A stretch of DNA of 47,897 nucleotides from positions 1 through 47,897 of the forward strand of contig CALUGA010000020.1 of the NCBI GenBank assembly GCA_944320105.1, written 5' to 3'. Source of the stretch: an uncultured Prevotella sp. (GTDB lineage: Bacteria > Bacteroidota > Bacteroidia > Bacteroidales > Bacteroidaceae). How positions within the stretch are numbered: the first letter of the stretch is position 1; each line of letters opens with the position of its first letter. Shown here piece by piece: positions 47,485 to 47,897 of this stretch. The notes under the pieces are model-generated. The model made no database searches, had not been told where the DNA came from, and saw nothing but the letters and a program-made list of their open reading frames with translations. The position numbers and the translations under genes were made by a program.

Positions 47485-47518
47485 CGGTGCTTTCCTGTGA
47501 AGGACGGCACCGTTTTTT
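47485..47518 (+). terminator. Terminator after the decarboxylase operon
   Basis: CGGTGC pairs with GCACCG with an inner TCCT/AGGA stem, followed by TTTTTT. Confidence 0.85.
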
Positions 47519-47710
47519 GTTTTCCCCAAGAAACCACACCGCGACAGCACTTCATCCTTATGCCGCACTGTCAGGCCGTCCACTGCCCTCGGCGGGGTGC
47601 AAACCCGCCCGAACGTGGAATACACGAGGAATGCGCTGAGAATACCAAACACAAACGCAAACTCCCCCAATGGCTTCAGCGCAAAATTTCCACGTTGGCT
47701 TCATACGACA

Positions 47711-47897
47711 ATGGCTTACACGTTAACTCCAACAATGGCTTACACGTTAACTCCAACAATGGCTTACACGTTAACTCCAACAATGGCTCCCACGCAAACT
47801 CCAACAATGGCTCCCACGTTAACTCCAACAATGGCTCCCACGTTAACTCCAACAATGGCTCCCACGTTAACTCCAACAATGGCTCCCACGTTAACTC
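47711..47897. repeat. 24-bp tandem repeat running off the window
   Basis: Seven full units and a 19-base partial unit start at 47711, 47735, 47759, 47783, 47807, 47831, 47855 and 47879. Units 1-3 contain GGCTTACACG, units 4-8 GGCTCCCACG. Degenerate copies reach back to about 47,663. As 24 is a multiple of three, a plus-strand frame reads MAYTLTPT/MAPTLTPT and a minus-strand frame reads LELTWEPL repeats ending at 47,676. Neither has an independent sign of coding. The 170 bases from the terminator to the repeat show nothing else. Confidence 0.85.

Noticed and set aside
47711-47897. CRISPR array
   Set aside because: The units follow each other without spacers and no cas gene is near, so it is a tandem repeat.

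Overview
The window looks like a chromosomal segment of a GC-rich Bacteroidales bacterium, most like the Prevotella group. The grounds are the Bacteroidetes-type promoters (TTTG, then about 20 bases, then TAnnTTTG) in front of most transcription units, the type III glutamine synthetase, the DapL lysine/peptidoglycan route, a C-terminal domain typical of type IX secretion cargo, and the methylmalonyl-CoA mutase plus sodium-pump decarboxylase genes of succinate-to-propionate fermentation. The genus is inference; no 16S gene lies inside the window, although a probable rRNA-operon promoter and leader points out of its left edge.

Region 1 (about 1-16,050) is a nitrogen-assimilation island. A leftward arm (glnK, amtB, asnB) and a rightward arm (TorF-like porin, dapF, dapL, glnN, gltB, gltD) diverge from one AT-rich control region at 4,032-4,568. 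Together they import ammonium, sense nitrogen status, fix ammonium by the GS-GOGAT cycle, and pass nitrogen to asparagine and to diaminopimelate. Region 2 (16,050-22,550) holds housekeeping genes: glyA, tex, a type II pantothenate kinase, and the infC-rpmI-rplT operon. A frameshifted gene remnant lies before glyA.

Region 3 (22,550-25,971) has a candidate small RNA behind a palindrome-marked promoter, a tagaturonate reductase gene (uxaB), a TIGR02757-family gene, and a 193-bp miniature inverted-repeat element with a 5-bp target duplication. Region 4 (25,972-30,248) has proS, an OmpA-family lipoprotein, mtgA and a tyrosine recombinase. Region 5 (30,249-38,400) has a 1,725-residue FG-GAP repeat protein with a type IX secretion tail, a BNR_4-like propeller protein and an HD-domain protein. 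The last two are convergent, and their stop codons both lie in the arms of one long inverted repeat.

Region 6 (38,400-47,460) begins with a second, nearly identical copy of the miniature element. It continues with mutA-mutB, preceded by a small possible gene, then a divergent AAE-family transporter followed by three genes for the OadG-like, biotin-carrier and beta subunits of a sodium-pumping acyl-CoA or oxaloacetate decarboxylase. The carboxyltransferase subunit is not in the window. The right edge runs into a 24-bp tandem repeat that continues past the end.

The least explained items are the mobile miniature element pair, the long inverted repeat that writes the C-termini of two proteins, the candidate small RNA, the short dispersed repeats, and the two decayed coding stretches. 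All long frames antisense to gltB, proS, glyA and other genes were treated as GC-driven shadows.
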